64,000 nucleotides of DNA from Gellertiella hungarica (GTDB lineage: Bacteria; Pseudomonadota; Alphaproteobacteria; Rhizobiales; Rhizobiaceae). Position numbers and translations under genes: made by a program. The stretch spans positions 62,001 to 126,000 of the forward strand of contig NZ_JACIEZ010000003.1 of the NCBI RefSeq assembly GCF_014197145.1. The letters run 5' to 3'. The notes beneath the pieces are model-generated. The model saw nothing but the letters and a program-made list of their open reading frames with translations, did no database searches and had not been told where the DNA came from. Below, in pieces: positions 26,259-39,167 of the stretch (positions are counted from its first letter, which is position 1; each line of letters starts with the position of its first letter).

Positions 26259-27212
26259 TCACCCTTCGTTGTTGCGGCCCGTATCGCCGAAGATCCGGGC
26301 AAGGCCGGCCTGCATCGTGCTGCGCTGCGGGTCGGGCGACGCGCCGGTGATGCGGGGGAGGTTCGGGTCGCGCCGTGGCGCCTCGGACGGCTGACCGCGG
26401 GCCTGCCGCTTTGCCGCCTCCAGACGTTCCTCCATTTCCCGTGCGAGAATGTCGTCGAAGTCCTCGTTCGCCGGCGAGGAGGGCGGTGAGCTGCGTGGCG
26501 CCGGTGCCTGCGTGCGCCGGCGCGCCGCCTCGAGTTCGCGCGCGAGTGCGGCCTCTTCCGCAGAAGACTGCTCTTCCCGGGCCGACGGCGGGATCGGGCG
26601 GATGCCGCGCGACAGGGTGACGGGGCGAATGGTGCCGGGCGGCGGTTCACCGGGGCTCTGTTCATAGGATGGCTGGCTTACCCGCGGCTTCAGGTACTGA
26701 CCGCTTGCCATGCGCTCGTCGTCCAGCTCGTCATCCCATTCCTGATAGCCGAGCGGCGCTGCGCGATCGGGCGCGCGCGCTGCCTCCGTGCGGGGCTGCA
26801 CGGCGGGGCGACGGGGCGGGGCCGGGGGCTCGTATGCCTCTTCCTCCTGGAAGTCGTAGCCGTACTCCTCCTCGGGCTCCGCCGCCTCGTAGGGGGCGTC
26901 GATGCCCGTTTCGATCACCACATCCGTCGGTCCCCCGACGAGCACCAGATGCTCCACATTGTCCCGCCGGATGAGAATGGCACGGCGGCGAGGGTCGACC
27001 TGTATCGTCTCGATCACCCGGATCCGGTCGCGGCGGCCGCGGGAGCCGCCGAGGAAACTCGCGCCCCTGAAGGAGGGGACCGCTCCGAAAATGCCGCCCG
27101 GAAAGCGGCGCCGCAGAACGAGCACCAGTGCAAAGAAGCCGGCCATGGCCAGCCCCACAAGGACAATGGCGATCAGGAACTTCAAACCCAGCGAATCCGA
27201 TACTGTATCCAT
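26259..27212 (-). CDS. FliO-like membrane protein
   Basis: It has 317 residues. ATG 27212 is chosen because GGGAGA lies about 8 bases upstream. One transmembrane helix (FLIAIVLVGLAMAGFFALVL, residues 12-31) is followed by a basic stretch. A small FliO-type domain follows: RIRVIETIQVDPRRRAILIR, then HLVLVGGPTDVVIETGI. FliO assists assembly of the flagellar export gate. Beyond residue 115 the protein is an acidic, Pro/Arg-rich, probably disordered tail. No other flagellar gene is near; in rhizobia FliO-domain proteins of this type occur next to dksA and cckA, so a role outside flagella is possible. Confidence 0.75.
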   Translation of the reverse strand: MDTVSDSLGLKFLIAIVLVGLAMAGFFALVLVLRRRFPGGIFGAVPSFRGASFLGGSRGRRDRIRVIETIQVDPRRRAILIRRDNVEHLVLVGGPTDVVIETGIDAPYEAAEPEEEYGYDFQEEEAYEPPAPPRRPAVQPRTEAARAPDRAAPLGYQEWDDELDDERMASGQYLKPRVSQPSYEQSPGEPPPGTIRPVTLSRGIRPIPPSAREEQSSAEEAALARELEAARRRTQAPAPRSSPPSSPANEDFDDILAREMEERLEAAKRQARGQPSEAPRRDPNLPRITGASPDPQRSTMQAGLARIFGDTGRNNEG

Positions 27213-27631
27213 GCAATCGTCTCCCGGCGTCATGCCGAGCCCGGCACGTGGGGCCGGGCATTATGTTTATCTCAAATCAATAGGACGGCTCTGGCCGCGA
27301 TGCAGAGCGTTAACGGAATCAAACGCCTTTTTTTGACTCGAGACAAGCGCAGGGCGGCGATTGTCCAAGCATTCCTCGGTGCGTGCGCCGGATTTGGCGC
27401 ATCCGGACACGGAAGGCCGGCGCGTTGCGCTAATCGCCTGTCCTAACTTGGGGAATTGCGCCGCCGATCTTGTCTATCCCCTTCACCGTGACGCAAATTG
27501 ATACTATTGATTCGGCACATCGGGACATCAAGGAAAGAGGCGGGCGCACGCTGCCTGATCGACGCCTGGGGCCGTTGGCTGAGGTGATTGGCCCCGTCGG
27601 TTGTACTCATCGCCGCGGGCGTGGGGGATGA
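27213..27631. promoter_or_regulatory. 419-base divergent intergenic region with two overlapping inverted repeats
   Basis: It separates the FliO-like gene from cckA. At 27384-27401 TGCGCC pairs with GGCGCA. At 27388-27406 CCGGAT pairs with ATCCGG. The two share bases and cannot form together. I see no clear sigma-70 pair and no full TTAA-N7-TTAA site, and no ORF stands out. Confidence 0.4.
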
Positions 27632-30235
27632 ATGGACACTGTTAAGCCGGCCAAGGGTGACAACAAGGCGCTGGTGGACCGGAGCACGGCTCGCGGCGCC
27701 ACCTGGCGGATCCTGCTTCTGGCCATCATTCTGCTCGGCTCCTCCGTGGCCTTTGTCCTCTTCCGCGAGTCGCTGACCAACGAGCTGGTGCTTGGCCTTC
27801 TCGGCGTGCTGGCCATGGCCGGCATCTTCTTCATCGTGTCCGCCATCATCGGGTTCGTCGAGATCATGCCGCCGGCCAGCCGCGTGACGGTAGACCGGGG
27901 CTATCTCGACAGCCACCCCGACGGCTTCCTGATCACCGATCCGAAGGGACACATCCTCTACGCCAATGCCGCCTACGGCGCGCTGACCGGCGCGACCCGC
28001 GCCAAGGACGTGCAGTCGCTGGAAATGCTGCTTTCCCGCACGAAAGAGTCCGGCGAGGCGCTCTACCGCCTGTCGAACCGTCTCCAGTCGGGCAAGAACG
28101 GGCACGAGGAATTCCGCCTTCTGAAGCCGCTCGGCCAGCCGATGGGCAGTTCCGGTGCCCACTGGTACCGGCTGAAGGCGCGCATACTGCCGTCGCCGCT
28201 CAAGGGCCAGCCCGCCAATCGGGTGTGGCAGATCACCGACATCACCGCCGAACGGGACGACCAGGAGCGCTTCTTCAAGGAGCTGCAGAACGCCATCGAC
28301 TATCTCGATCATGCGCCTGCCGGCTTCTTCTCGGCAGGCCGCAAGGGCGAGATCATCTATCTCAATGCCACCCTTGCCGACTGGCTGGGCATCGACCTGA
28401 CGAAGTTCACGCCCGGGGCGCTCTCCATCGCAGACCTCGTTGCGGGAGAGGGGCTGGCGCTGATCCAGTCCATCGAGGCCGATCCGGGTGTCCGCAAGAC
28501 GGCGACCGTCGATCTCGATCTGCGCCGCACCAACGGGCAAAGCCTGCCGGTGCGCCTCGTCCACAGCGTCACCTTCGCGCGCGACGGTGCGCCGGGCGAA
28601 AGCCGGACCATCGTGCTCTCCCGCGGCAGCGATCGCCGGGACGACGATGCCTCGATTTCGGCGATGCGGTTCAACCGCTTCTTCAACAACACGCCGATGG
28701 CCATCGCCTCGGTTGACGGCCATGGCCGCATCCTGCGCACCAATGCGCCGTTCCTGCGCCTCTTCGCCGGTGTCGTGACGCGCGACGACGTGGAAAACGG
28801 GGTGCCCGTGGACATGATCGTGCCGCCGGCCGAGCGGCCGCTCATGGAGAATGCGCTTGCTGCCGCCAAGGACCGGCAGGGCGACATCGCCCCCATCGAT
28901 CTACGGCATCCCAAGGACGAAACGCGCCACCTTCGCTACTACGTGAACGCCGTCATCGATCAGTCCGACGAGGCGCCGGAGGAATCGGCCATCGTCTATG
29001 CCGTCGAGGTGACCGAGCAGAAGGCGCTCGAAACCCAGATGGCGCAGACGCAGAAGATGAATGCGGTCGGCACGCTCGCGGGCGGCATCGCGCATGACTT
29101 CAACAACGTGCTGACAGCCATCCTGCTGTCGTCCGATCACCTGCTGCTGCAGGCGCGGCCGTCCGATGCGAGCTTTGCGGATCTGATGGAGATCAAGCGC
29201 AACGCAAACCGCGCCGCGGTGCTTGTGCGCCAGCTTCTCGCCTTCTCCCGCAAGCAGACGATGCGCCCTTCGGTGCTGGTGCTGACCGATGTGGTGGGCG
29301 ACCTGCGCATGCTGGTCGACCGCCTGCTGTCCGGCACGAACGTGAAGCTGAAGGTGGACTACGGGCGTGATCTCTGGCCGGTCAAAACCGACCTTTCCCA
29401 GTTCGAGCAGGTGCTGATCAATCTCTGTGTAAACGCCCGAGACGCCATGCCGAAGGGCGGCGAGCTGACGATCCGGACCCGCAACTTCACCGGCGGCGAC
29501 GTGGCGGCGCTGAATGTCCCCGACGTTCCGGCCGAAGACCACGTGGTGGTGGAAGTGACCGACACCGGCACCGGGATTGCGCCCGATATCATGGACAAGA
29601 TCTTCGAGCCCTTCTTCACCACCAAGGAAGTGGGCAAGGGCACCGGCCTTGGCCTCGCCATGGTCTACGGTATCGTCAAGCAGTCCGGCGGTCATATCCA
29701 GGCGGAGTCGGAAGTGGGCAAGGGCACCACCTTCCGGATCTTCCTGCCGCGCTTCGTGCCCGAGGTGGCGCCGGAACCGGCACCGGCCAGGACGGGAAGC
29801 GAACAGGCTTCCGGCCCTTCCGCACCCGCTGCCCAGGCCGAACCCGTCGACCTCACCGGCAAATCCGCCGTCGTGCTGCTGGTGGAGGACGAGGAGGCCG
29901 TGCGCCGCGGCGGAAAGCGCATGCTGGAAACCCGAGGCTACACGGTTCACGAGGCGGGGTCCGGCATCGAGGCGCTGGACATCATGGACGAACTCGACGG
30001 CAAGGTGGACATCGTCGTGTCCGACGTGGTCATGCCGGAGATGGACGGGCCGACGCTGCTGACCGAACTCAGGAAGAAATATCCCGATCTCAAGTTCATC
30101 TTCGTTTCCGGCTACGCGGAAGATGCCTTTGCCCGCAACCTGCCGGCGGACGCGAAGTTCGGCTTCCTGCCGAAGCCGTTCTCGCTCAAGCAGCTGGCCG
30201 AAGCGGTTTACGAAATGCTCGACGGCAAGAACTGA
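27632..30235 (+). CDS. cckA: Hybrid sensor histidine kinase CckA
   Basis: CckA is the membrane hybrid kinase that controls the CtrA cell-cycle regulator through ChpT. It has 867 residues. Two transmembrane helices lie at about 26-46 and 52-76. PAS-type regions follow: [20 protein letters not shown] near 91-110, then around 225 and 355. The HisKA motif [14 protein letters not shown] holds the autophosphorylation site His488. The ATPase domain has [23 protein letters not shown] and [13 protein letters not shown]. The C-terminal receiver has Asp798 in [20 protein letters not shown] precedes the ATG. A hairpin terminator follows the stop. Confidence 0.95.
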   Translation: MDTVKPAKGDNKALVDRSTARGATWRILLLAIILLGSSVAFVLFRESLTNELVLGLLGVLAMAGIFFIVSAIIGFVEIMPPASRVTVDRGYLDSHPDGFLITDPKGHILYANAAYGALTGATRAKDVQSLEMLLSRTKESGEALYRLSNRLQSGKNGHEEFRLLKPLGQPMGSSGAHWYRLKARILPSPLKGQPANRVWQITDITAERDDQERFFKELQNAIDYLDHAPAGFFSAGRKGEIIYLNATLADWLGIDLTKFTPGALSIADLVAGEGLALIQSIEADPGVRKTATVDLDLRRTNGQSLPVRLVHSVTFARDGAPGESRTIVLSRGSDRRDDDASISAMRFNRFFNNTPMAIASVDGHGRILRTNAPFLRLFAGVVTRDDVENGVPVDMIVPPAERPLMENALAAAKDRQGDIAPIDLRHPKDETRHLRYYVNAVIDQSDEAPEESAIVYAVEVTEQKALETQMAQTQKMNAVGTLAGGIAHDFNNVLTAILLSSDHLLLQARPSDASFADLMEIKRNANRAAVLVRQLLAFSRKQTMRPSVLVLTDVVGDLRMLVDRLLSGTNVKLKVDYGRDLWPVKTDLSQFEQVLINLCVNARDAMPKGGELTIRTRNFTGGDVAALNVPDVPAEDHVVVEVTDTGTGIAPDIMDKIFEPFFTTKEVGKGTGLGLAMVYGIVKQSGGHIQAESEVGKGTTFRIFLPRFVPEVAPEPAPARTGSEQASGPSAPAAQAEPVDLTGKSAVVLLVEDEEAVRRGGKRMLETRGYTVHEAGSGIEALDIMDELDGKVDIVVSDVVMPEMDGPTLLTELRKKYPDLKFIFVSGYAEDAFARNLPADAKFGFLPKPFSLKQLAEAVYEMLDGKN

Positions 30236-30268
30236 AGCCCCGGGGCACAATCATGCTGCGGATATGGA

Positions 30269-30291
30269 AAAGGCGGCGAGTGGCCGCCTTT
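30269..30291. terminator. Terminator between cckA and psuG
   Basis: AAAGGCGGC and GCCGCCTTT form a 9-bp stem with a 5-base loop, followed by CTCATTTCC. It lies between convergent genes. Confidence 0.85.
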
Positions 30292-30317
30292 CTCATTTCC
30301 GGCGTCTGCGCCTGGCT

Positions 30318-31253
30318 TCAAAGGGCCATGGCGACCGCGATTTCAGCAGCGAGATGGGCATTGTTCTCGACCAGCGCGATGTTGGTGCGCAGCGAGCGGC
30401 CTTCGGTGATGTGATAGATCCGGTCGAGCAGGTAGGGGGTAACCGCCTTGCCGGTAATATCGTTGTCCTCGGCTTCGGCAAGCGCCTTGCCGATGTAGAT
30501 CTCCATTTCCTCGCGCGGAATTTCGGCCGCTTCCGGCACCGGATTGGCGACAAGCATGCCGCCATCGATGCCGAGCTGGTCGCGCGTCTTCTGGAAGTTG
30601 GCGATGGCCGCCGGGCTGTTCAGCATCAGCGGCGTGGGCAGCCCGGAGCTGCGCGACCAGAAGGCGGGGAAATCGGGGCTGTCATAGGTAACGACCGGGA
30701 CGCCGCGGGTCTCCAGCACTTCGAGGGTCTTGGGAATGTCGAGGATCGCCTTTGCGCCGGCGCATACCACGATGACGGGCGTGCGGGCGAGCTCCTCGAG
30801 GTCGGCGGAGATATCGAAGCTGAGTTCCGCGCCGCGATGGACGCCGCCGATGCCCCCAGTTGCGAACACCTTGATGCCTGCCCGTGCAGCCGCGATCATG
30901 GTCGCCGCGACGGTGGTGGCACCGGTGCGGCGTTCGGCAATCGCAAAGGCAAGATCCGCGCGGGAGACCTTCATGGCGCCCTTCGTCTGTGCAAGCTCGA
31001 GCAGCTCTTCCTTCTCCAGGCCGATGTGAAGCCGCCCGTGGATGACGGCGATCGTTGCGGGAACGGCGCCCTCCTGACGGATGATGGCTTCCACGCTTTC
31101 GGCCATGTGCAGGTTGCCCGGATAGGGCATGCCATGGGTGATGATGGTGGACTCCAGCGCCACGATGGGCGCGCCGCGCTGCTTGGCAGCGGCGACTTCA
31201 CGGGAGAAGGAAACGGGCAGTGCCTGGGACATGGGTCTGGTCATGGGAAGCAT
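30318..31253 (-). CDS. psuG: Pseudouridine-5'-phosphate glycosidase
   Basis: It reversibly splits pseudouridine 5'-phosphate into uracil and ribose 5-phosphate. The family signatures are clear: PIVALESTIITHGMPYP, VPATIAVIHGRLHIGL, TTVAATMIAAARAGIKVFAT, GGIGGVHRGAE (catalytic Lys/Asp region) and NNAHLAAEIAVAMA at the end. Length (311) is typical. Three in-frame ATGs occur in the first eight codons. It follows the kinase gene by 43 bases in the same direction, so the two form a pseudouridine salvage unit. Confidence 0.95.
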   Translation of the reverse strand: MLPMTRPMSQALPVSFSREVAAAKQRGAPIVALESTIITHGMPYPGNLHMAESVEAIIRQEGAVPATIAVIHGRLHIGLEKEELLELAQTKGAMKVSRADLAFAIAERRTGATTVAATMIAAARAGIKVFATGGIGGVHRGAELSFDISADLEELARTPVIVVCAGAKAILDIPKTLEVLETRGVPVVTYDSPDFPAFWSRSSGLPTPLMLNSPAAIANFQKTRDQLGIDGGMLVANPVPEAAEIPREEMEIYIGKALAEAEDNDITGKAVTPYLLDRIYHITEGRSLRTNIALVENNAHLAAEIAVAMAL

Positions 31254-31296
31254 TCCGGATGGGCGCCGGCGGATTGCGGCGCTGGGTTGAAGCTAT

Positions 31297-32241
31297 TCAA
31301 GACAATATTTCCGCCCGGGGTACAAGGGGCAGCATTTCGGCAAGCCGCTCGGCCGAAAGATCGGGCGCGCAGGCCAGCGGCGAGGCAAGCGTGATGAGGG
31401 CCGCCGCCGTGCCCCAGCGGATCGCCTCGGCCAGCGGAAGGTGGTGCAGGCTGGCCGACAGCACGCCGGCGGCAAAGCTGTCTCCGGCGCCGGTGACGTC
31501 GGCAATGGAATCCGGCCGGGGAGGCGTGAGACCGACGGCAGCCCTTTCGTCGAAAAGCACGGCCTGCCTGCCTCCGCGCGTGACCGCGCCGGCTTTCAGG
31601 CCCGCCTTTCGCAGCAGGGCCGGCCAATCGGCAGCGTTATCAGGGCGCGCGCCGGCGATCACCTCGGCCTCTGCCTCGTTCAGGAACAGCCAGCTCATCG
31701 AAGGAAGCGCTGCCCGGTAGCGGCGCACCTTGGCGGGCGAGATGGCAATGCCGGCAACGGGAATGTTCCTCTCGGCCGCCATGGCCGCGATGGCGGCGAG
31801 CGTTTCTGCCGGCAGGTTCGCGTCGCAGACGACCATTCCGGCCTCTTCGAAACGGGCACGCAGCTGCAGCGTCGTCAGACGGCGCGGTGAGAAGAGCGCA
31901 TAAAGCTCCATGTCCGCAAGGGCGATGACCAGATTGCCGTCCGCCTCGAGAATGGCCGTATAGCTCGGTGTGCGCCGGTCGAGATAGGTGAGGGGATGAT
32001 CCTCGATGCCGGCCTCCGCAGCCGCTTCGCCAACGGCTGCGCCCTCGCGATCGCCGCCACGGGGCGACACCAGCGCCACCCGATGCCCGAGCCTCGAGAG
32101 ATTGCGGGCCGCATTGAAGCCGCCGCCGCCCGGCTCCTCGAACCAGCTGCCGGGGTTGCTTGCGCCCGGCACCGTCTCGCCGCTGATCCTTCCGCGTCTG
32201 TCGATGTGGGCCCCGCCCAGCACCAGGATGGAAGACCCCAT
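31297..32241 (-). CDS. psuK: PfkB-family kinase, probable pseudouridine kinase
   Basis: It is a ribokinase-type sugar kinase of 314 residues. The N-terminal PfkB signature is GGGGFNAARNLSRLG near residue 38, and the C-terminal one is DVTGAGDSFAAGVLSA, containing the catalytic Asp. Pairing with psuG points to phosphorylation of pseudouridine at the 5' position. ATG 32241 is preferred with AAGGGGA upstream; a GTG directly before it is an alternative. Confidence 0.88.
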   Translation of the reverse strand: MGSSILVLGGAHIDRRGRISGETVPGASNPGSWFEEPGGGGFNAARNLSRLGHRVALVSPRGGDREGAAVGEAAAEAGIEDHPLTYLDRRTPSYTAILEADGNLVIALADMELYALFSPRRLTTLQLRARFEEAGMVVCDANLPAETLAAIAAMAAERNIPVAGIAISPAKVRRYRAALPSMSWLFLNEAEAEVIAGARPDNAADWPALLRKAGLKAGAVTRGGRQAVLFDERAAVGLTPPRPDSIADVTGAGDSFAAGVLSASLHHLPLAEAIRWGTAAALITLASPLACAPDLSAERLAEMLPLVPRAEILS

Positions 32242-32382
32242 CACGTCCCCTTCGATTTGCTGCCGGCAAAAGGCGATTCGACCCCGCGCGGCATGGCCGG
32301 CTCCGCTTTTCCCGTCCGCTGCGGCTACCCTTCATCCCCTTGAAAACAAAAACAGAACAGATCAAGGTTCCGCTTTTTGAAT

Positions 32383-32403
32383 CAAGACCTTGAAGGGGTC
32401 TTG
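32383..32403. repeat. Inverted repeat overlapping the recA -35 region
   Basis: CAAGACC (32383-32389) and GGTCTTG (32397-32403) are perfect 7-base arms separated by 7 bases. The right arm overlaps the -35 box of the proposed recA promoter, so it could be an additional operator. Confidence 0.4.
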
Positions 32404-32429
32404 AAAAATGAGAACAAAAAGAGTACATA
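32401..32429 (+). promoter_or_regulatory. recA promoter with SOS (LexA) box
   Basis: TTGAAA (32401-32406) and TACATA (32424-32429) are 17 bases apart, a good sigma-70 promoter. GAAC-N7-GTAC at 32412-32426 matches the rhizobial/alphaproteobacterial LexA operator (GAAC-N7-GNAC type) and overlaps the spacer and -10 box, the expected position for repression. Confidence 0.8.
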
Positions 32430-32485
32430 CAGGCGGTGGGAAGCTTCGTTGCCTGTGCAGCTTCAATAACCTAAAGGTGGATCAT

Positions 32486-33574
32486 ATGTCACAAAATTCT
32501 TTGCGGCTTGTAGAGGACAAAACGGTGGATAAAAGCAAGGCACTGGACGCGGCGCTCTCCCAGATCGAACGGGCGTTCGGCAAGGGATCGATCATGAAGC
32601 TCGGTTCCAACGAGAATGTGGTGGAGATCGATACCGTCTCGACGGGCTCTCTCAGCCTCGACATCGCGCTCGGAATCGGTGGCCTGCCGAAGGGCCGCAT
32701 CATCGAGATCTATGGTCCGGAAAGCTCGGGCAAGACGACCCTGGCCCTGCAGACCATTGCCGAGGCCCAGAAGAAGGGCGGCATCTGCGCCTTCGTCGAT
32801 GCCGAACACGCTCTCGATCCGGTCTATGCCCGCAAGCTTGGCGTCGATCTCCAGAACCTGCTGATCTCGCAGCCCGACACCGGCGAACAGGCGCTTGAAA
32901 TCACCGACACGCTGGTGCGGTCCGGCGCGATCGACGTTCTGGTCGTCGACTCGGTCGCGGCCCTGACGCCGCGTGCGGAAATCGAGGGAGAGATGGGCGA
33001 CAGCCTGCCGGGTCTCCAGGCCCGCCTGATGAGCCAGGCGCTGCGCAAGCTGACCGCCTCGATCTCGCGCTCCAACTGCATGGTCATCTTCATCAACCAG
33101 ATCCGCATGAAGATCGGCGTGATGTTCGGCTCGCCGGAAACCACCACGGGCGGCAACGCGCTGAAGTTCTATGCCTCCGTGCGCCTCGACATCCGCCGCA
33201 TCGGCTCCGTCAAGGAGCGCGACGAGGTGGTGGGCAACCAGACCCGCGTGAAGGTCGTCAAGAACAAGATGGCGCCTCCCTTCAAGCAGGTCGAGTTCGA
33301 CATCATGTATGGGGAGGGCGTCTCCAAGACCGGCGAGCTTATCGATCTCGGCGTCAAGGCCGGCATCGTCGAGAAGTCGGGCGCCTGGTTCTCCTACAAC
33401 AGCCAGCGCCTGGGGCAGGGCCGCGAGAATGCGAAGACCTTCCTGCGCGACAATCCGGATCTGGCCCGCGAGATCGAGACGGCGCTGCGCCAGAATGCCG
33501 GCCTGATCGCCGACCGCTTCCTGCAGAATGGCGGTCCCGAGGCCGACGATGGCGACGGTGCAGCCGACATGTAA
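32486..33574 (+). CDS. recA: Recombinase RecA
   Basis: RecA forms filaments on single-stranded DNA for homologous recombination and triggers LexA self-cleavage. It has 362 residues from ATG 32486, which has AAGGTGG 6-7 bases upstream; the earlier in-frame codons back to 32408 lie in the promoter. Walker A GPESSGKT is at 77-84, Walker [10 protein letters not shown] follows, and the DNA-binding and interface regions ([53 protein letters not shown]) are standard. A terminator separates it from alaS. Confidence 0.98.
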   Translation: MSQNSLRLVEDKTVDKSKALDAALSQIERAFGKGSIMKLGSNENVVEIDTVSTGSLSLDIALGIGGLPKGRIIEIYGPESSGKTTLALQTIAEAQKKGGICAFVDAEHALDPVYARKLGVDLQNLLISQPDTGEQALEITDTLVRSGAIDVLVVDSVAALTPRAEIEGEMGDSLPGLQARLMSQALRKLTASISRSNCMVIFINQIRMKIGVMFGSPETTTGGNALKFYASVRLDIRRIGSVKERDEVVGNQTRVKVVKNKMAPPFKQVEFDIMYGEGVSKTGELIDLGVKAGIVEKSGAWFSYNSQRLGQGRENAKTFLRDNPDLAREIETALRQNAGLIADRFLQNGGPEADDGDGAADM

Positions 33575-33601
33575 GGCCTTTGCGAGGCAATTATTTTAGA
33601 A

Positions 33602-33637
33602 AAGCGGCCGCGGATCGATGGATCGGCGGCCGCTTTC
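33602..33637 (+). terminator. Terminator of recA
   Basis: AAAGCGGCCGC and GCGGCCGCTTT form an 11-bp stem, with GGATCGATGGATC in the loop, followed by CGTTTG. Confidence 0.88.
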
Positions 33638-33729
33638 GTTTGTCGTGCTGGACAGGGCAAAACGGGGGCGATAAAAGCCAATGGTTTTTATGGATGAACC
33701 GCCTTCGGGGCGGAAATGAAGGGCGTGCT

Positions 33730-36387
<2,658 letters not shown>

Positions 36388-36411
36388 TCCTGATCAACGA
36401 GCCCTTGCGAC

Positions 36412-36442
36412 AAGCCCTCCGCCGAAAGGCCGGAGGGCTTTT
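36412..36442. terminator. Terminator between alaS and the SulP gene
   Basis: AAGCCCTCCG and CGGAGGGCTT pair over 10 bp, with CC-GAAA-GG inside, followed by TTCC. It lies between convergent genes. Confidence 0.9.
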
Positions 36443-36457
36443 CCGTTTCGGCACGCC

Positions 36458-38134
36458 TCAGGCGGGCGATTCGCCTGCTGCGCGGCTCTGGGCATCGCCT
36501 TCGCGCGCGCGGGCGATCTCGTCGAGAGCCAACTCCAGAGAGGGCGAGAAGACCACGCGCGGTTCATGAACCTCGTGGTGCTCCAAGGTTTCGCGGACCG
36601 CGGCGGATGCACCGGAAACATAGACGCGGGTTCCCGTCCTGGCTGCCTTGCGCACCGCGCCTTCGATGAGGTTGGCGGCGGTGGAATCCATGAAGGGAAC
36701 GCCCTGGCAATCCAGCACCACCTGGCGATAGCCGTTGGCGATGCGGTCCAGCAGCGGGCCTGCCTGCGGCGCTGCGCCGAAGAAGAGCACGCCCTCTATG
36801 CGGTAGACGAGCGTATCGCTGGCAGCCCCTTCCACGGGGTTCTCGGTTTCGTCCGCCTGGCCCGGTCGTTCTTCCACCTTCAGGGTCTTGCTCATCCTGT
36901 CGATGAACAGAATTGCCGAGACGGCGAGGCCGACGACGATGCCTTCGGTGAGGTCGCGGAAAACGACGAGCAGGAAGGTGACGAGGAGAACGATCGCATC
37001 CGCCCGGGAGGAGCGAAGAAGGGCCGCGAAGGCCGGCTTTTCGACCATGTTCCACGCAACGACGGCCAGAACGCCGGCAAGGCTCGCCAGGGGAATGTAT
37101 CCGGCAAGCGGGGCCGCGATCAGCATGAAGGCGAGGAGAAAGGCGGCGTGCAGCATGCCGGAAACGGGGCTTGTGGCGCCTGAGCGCACGTTTGTCGCGG
37201 TGCGGGCGATCGTGCCGGTCACGCAGATGCCGCCGAAGAGCGCGGATCCGATATTTGCCACTCCTTGCGCGATCAGCTCCATGCTGGAGCGGTGGCGACG
37301 GCCCGTCATGCTGTCCGCGACGACGGCGGAGAGAAGGGATTCGATGGCGCCCAGCAGCGTGAAGGCGATGGCATCGGGCAGGACCGCGACGACCTTCTCC
37401 ATGGTGAAGGCCGGAACCGCCGGCATGGGCAGGGTGCGGGGAATGCCGCCGAACTTGCTGGAAATCGTATCGACCGGCAGTGCCATGAGCTGCGTCAGCA
37501 CTGCCATCAGCGCCACCGCAATGAGCAGCGCAGGCCAGGCGGGGCGGAACCTCCGGATGACGAGAATCACCGCAATCGTGGTCAGCGAGAGCAGGAGGGC
37601 AGCCGGATTGAGCGTTGCGATGCCGCGGGACAGCGCCATCAGCTTTTCGATGACGGGCCCCGGTTCGCCGCCCTCGATCCGGATCCCGGTGAGATCGCGG
37701 ATCTGGCTTGCAAAGATGATGACGGCGATGCCGGCCGTGAAGCCGACGGTAACGGGGTAGGGGATCAACCGGATGAACCGGCCGAGCCTCAGCAAACCCG
37801 CAGCAATCAGGAACAGTCCCGAAAGCGCCGTGGCGATGAGGAGGCCATCAAGGCCCTCGCGGGCCACGGTCGCCGAGACGAGCACGATGAACGCGCCCGC
37901 CGGACCGCCGATCTGGTGACGGCTGCCGCCGAGAAGCGAAACGAGGAAGCCGCCGACAATGGCGGTGAAGAGCCCCCTGTCGGGTGTGACGCCGGAGGCG
38001 ATGGCAATTGCCATGGAAAGCGGAAGAGCCACGATGGCGACGGTCAGCCCCGAGAGGGCATCGGCCTTGAGCCGGGAAAGGTCATAACCTTCCTGAAAAA
38101 CGGTCACCAGTTTGGGTACCAGCCTGTCCATCAT
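36458..38134 (-). CDS. SulP family anion transporter with STAS domain
   Basis: It is an inner-membrane transporter of about 558 residues. GAGGAGA lies 6-9 bases before the paired ATGs at 38134/38131. The SulP signature region is near the N-terminus (DALSGLTVAIVALPLSMAIA, VSLLGGSRHQIGGPAGAFIV). About 10-12 hydrophobic helices follow. A C-terminal STAS domain (VVLDCQGVPFMDSTAANLIE) starts near residue 430. SulP members move sulfate, bicarbonate, molybdate or dicarboxylates. No carbonic anhydrase or sulfur gene is adjacent, so the substrate is open. It is divergent from the AraC regulator. Confidence 0.92.
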   Translation of the reverse strand: MMDRLVPKLVTVFQEGYDLSRLKADALSGLTVAIVALPLSMAIAIASGVTPDRGLFTAIVGGFLVSLLGGSRHQIGGPAGAFIVLVSATVAREGLDGLLIATALSGLFLIAAGLLRLGRFIRLIPYPVTVGFTAGIAVIIFASQIRDLTGIRIEGGEPGPVIEKLMALSRGIATLNPAALLLSLTTIAVILVIRRFRPAWPALLIAVALMAVLTQLMALPVDTISSKFGGIPRTLPMPAVPAFTMEKVVAVLPDAIAFTLLGAIESLLSAVVADSMTGRRHRSSMELIAQGVANIGSALFGGICVTGTIARTATNVRSGATSPVSGMLHAAFLLAFMLIAAPLAGYIPLASLAGVLAVVAWNMVEKPAFAALLRSSRADAIVLLVTFLLVVFRDLTEGIVVGLAVSAILFIDRMSKTLKVEERPGQADETENPVEGAASDTLVYRIEGVLFFGAAPQAGPLLDRIANGYRQVVLDCQGVPFMDSTAANLIEGAVRKAARTGTRVYVSGASAAVRETLEHHEVHEPRVVFSPSLELALDEIARAREGDAQSRAAGESPA

Positions 38135-38311
38135 CCGGGTTCTCCTCGAGTGTCCTGGGGTCGTCATCCGATCCTGTGACAGCAAAGCTGCGCCGCCAGC
38201 ATTGCCCGTAGCATTTCTGCCGATATCATGCCTTGCGTTTCGAAAGGTCCGCAGGATTTGTGAAGCCGCTTCGTGCTGAAAAGCGGGTATCGGAAGAAGA
38301 CGGGAGAGCGA

Positions 38312-39166
38312 ATGCACCAGACCTGTTCATGGGCACTCTACGAAGGCAGGCTGCGCCGTGTCACGGCCTATATCCACGATCACCTGGATGAGGATCTCGA
38401 CATGGAACGGCTGGCGGAAATCGCCTGCCTGTCGCCCTATCACTGGCACCGCATCTACAGGGCGGTTCAGGGGGAGACGCTGGCCCAGACAGTGCGGCGG
38501 CTGCGCCTGCAGCGGGCGGCCAATGCGCTGGTATCCACCGCGGAACCCGTGATTGCCATCGCCAGGCAGAACGGTTATCCGAGCCTCGCCTCCTTCTCCC
38601 GAGTGTTCAAAACGAGCTACGGCCTTTCCCCCGCAGACTACCGCAAGCGGGGCGGGCATGTGGCCATCAAGACCGCCATCGGGCAGGGAGACATGCGGAT
38701 GTATGACGTGGAATTCAGGACAATGGAACCGGTGAAGGCCATCGGAGTGGATCACCGGGGGCCTTACATCACCATCGGAAAGGCTTTCGAAACGCTCTGG
38801 GGTCTTCTCTGGGCCCGCAACCTCGCGGAGCCGGGGGCGAAGATGTATGGAGTCTATTATGACGATCCGGAGGGCGTGGCGCCGGACCAGCTGCGCTCGG
38901 CCGCCTGCGTCGCCACATCCAAGCCCGACATGGCTGTCGAGGCGCCGCTCAGGCCGATCGCGATTGCAGGCGGCCGCTATGCCGTCCTTACCCACAAGGG
39001 ACCCTACAGCGAGTTGCACCTTGCCTACACCTGGCTCTACGGCCAATGGCTTCCCGCTGCCAACATCGAGGTGAGAAACGAGCCCGCCATCGAGATCTAT
39101 CCCAATACACCGCAGGATACCGCTCCGCAGGACCTGATCACAGAAATCTGCATTCCGGTGGTGTGA
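38312..39166 (+). CDS. AraC-family regulator with GyrI-like ligand domain
   Basis: It is a transcription factor of 284 residues. ATG 38312 has GGGAGAG just upstream. Residues about 10-110 form an AraC DNA-binding domain with two helix-turn-helices (MERLAEIACLSPYHWHRIY and VIAIARQNGYPSLASFSRVF). Residues about 125-284 form a GyrI-like/SOUL-type small-molecule domain (FRTMEPVKAIGVDHRGPY, GGRYAVLTHKGPYSELHLAY), the layout of Rob, SbmC-linked and BltR-like multidrug sensors. The next gene, two bases downstream, encodes a stand-alone protein of the same ligand-domain superfamily. Confidence 0.9.
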   Translation: MHQTCSWALYEGRLRRVTAYIHDHLDEDLDMERLAEIACLSPYHWHRIYRAVQGETLAQTVRRLRLQRAANALVSTAEPVIAIARQNGYPSLASFSRVFKTSYGLSPADYRKRGGHVAIKTAIGQGDMRMYDVEFRTMEPVKAIGVDHRGPYITIGKAFETLWGLLWARNLAEPGAKMYGVYYDDPEGVAPDQLRSAACVATSKPDMAVEAPLRPIAIAGGRYAVLTHKGPYSELHLAYTWLYGQWLPAANIEVRNEPAIEIYPNTPQDTAPQDLITEICIPVV

Positions 39167-39167
39167 C

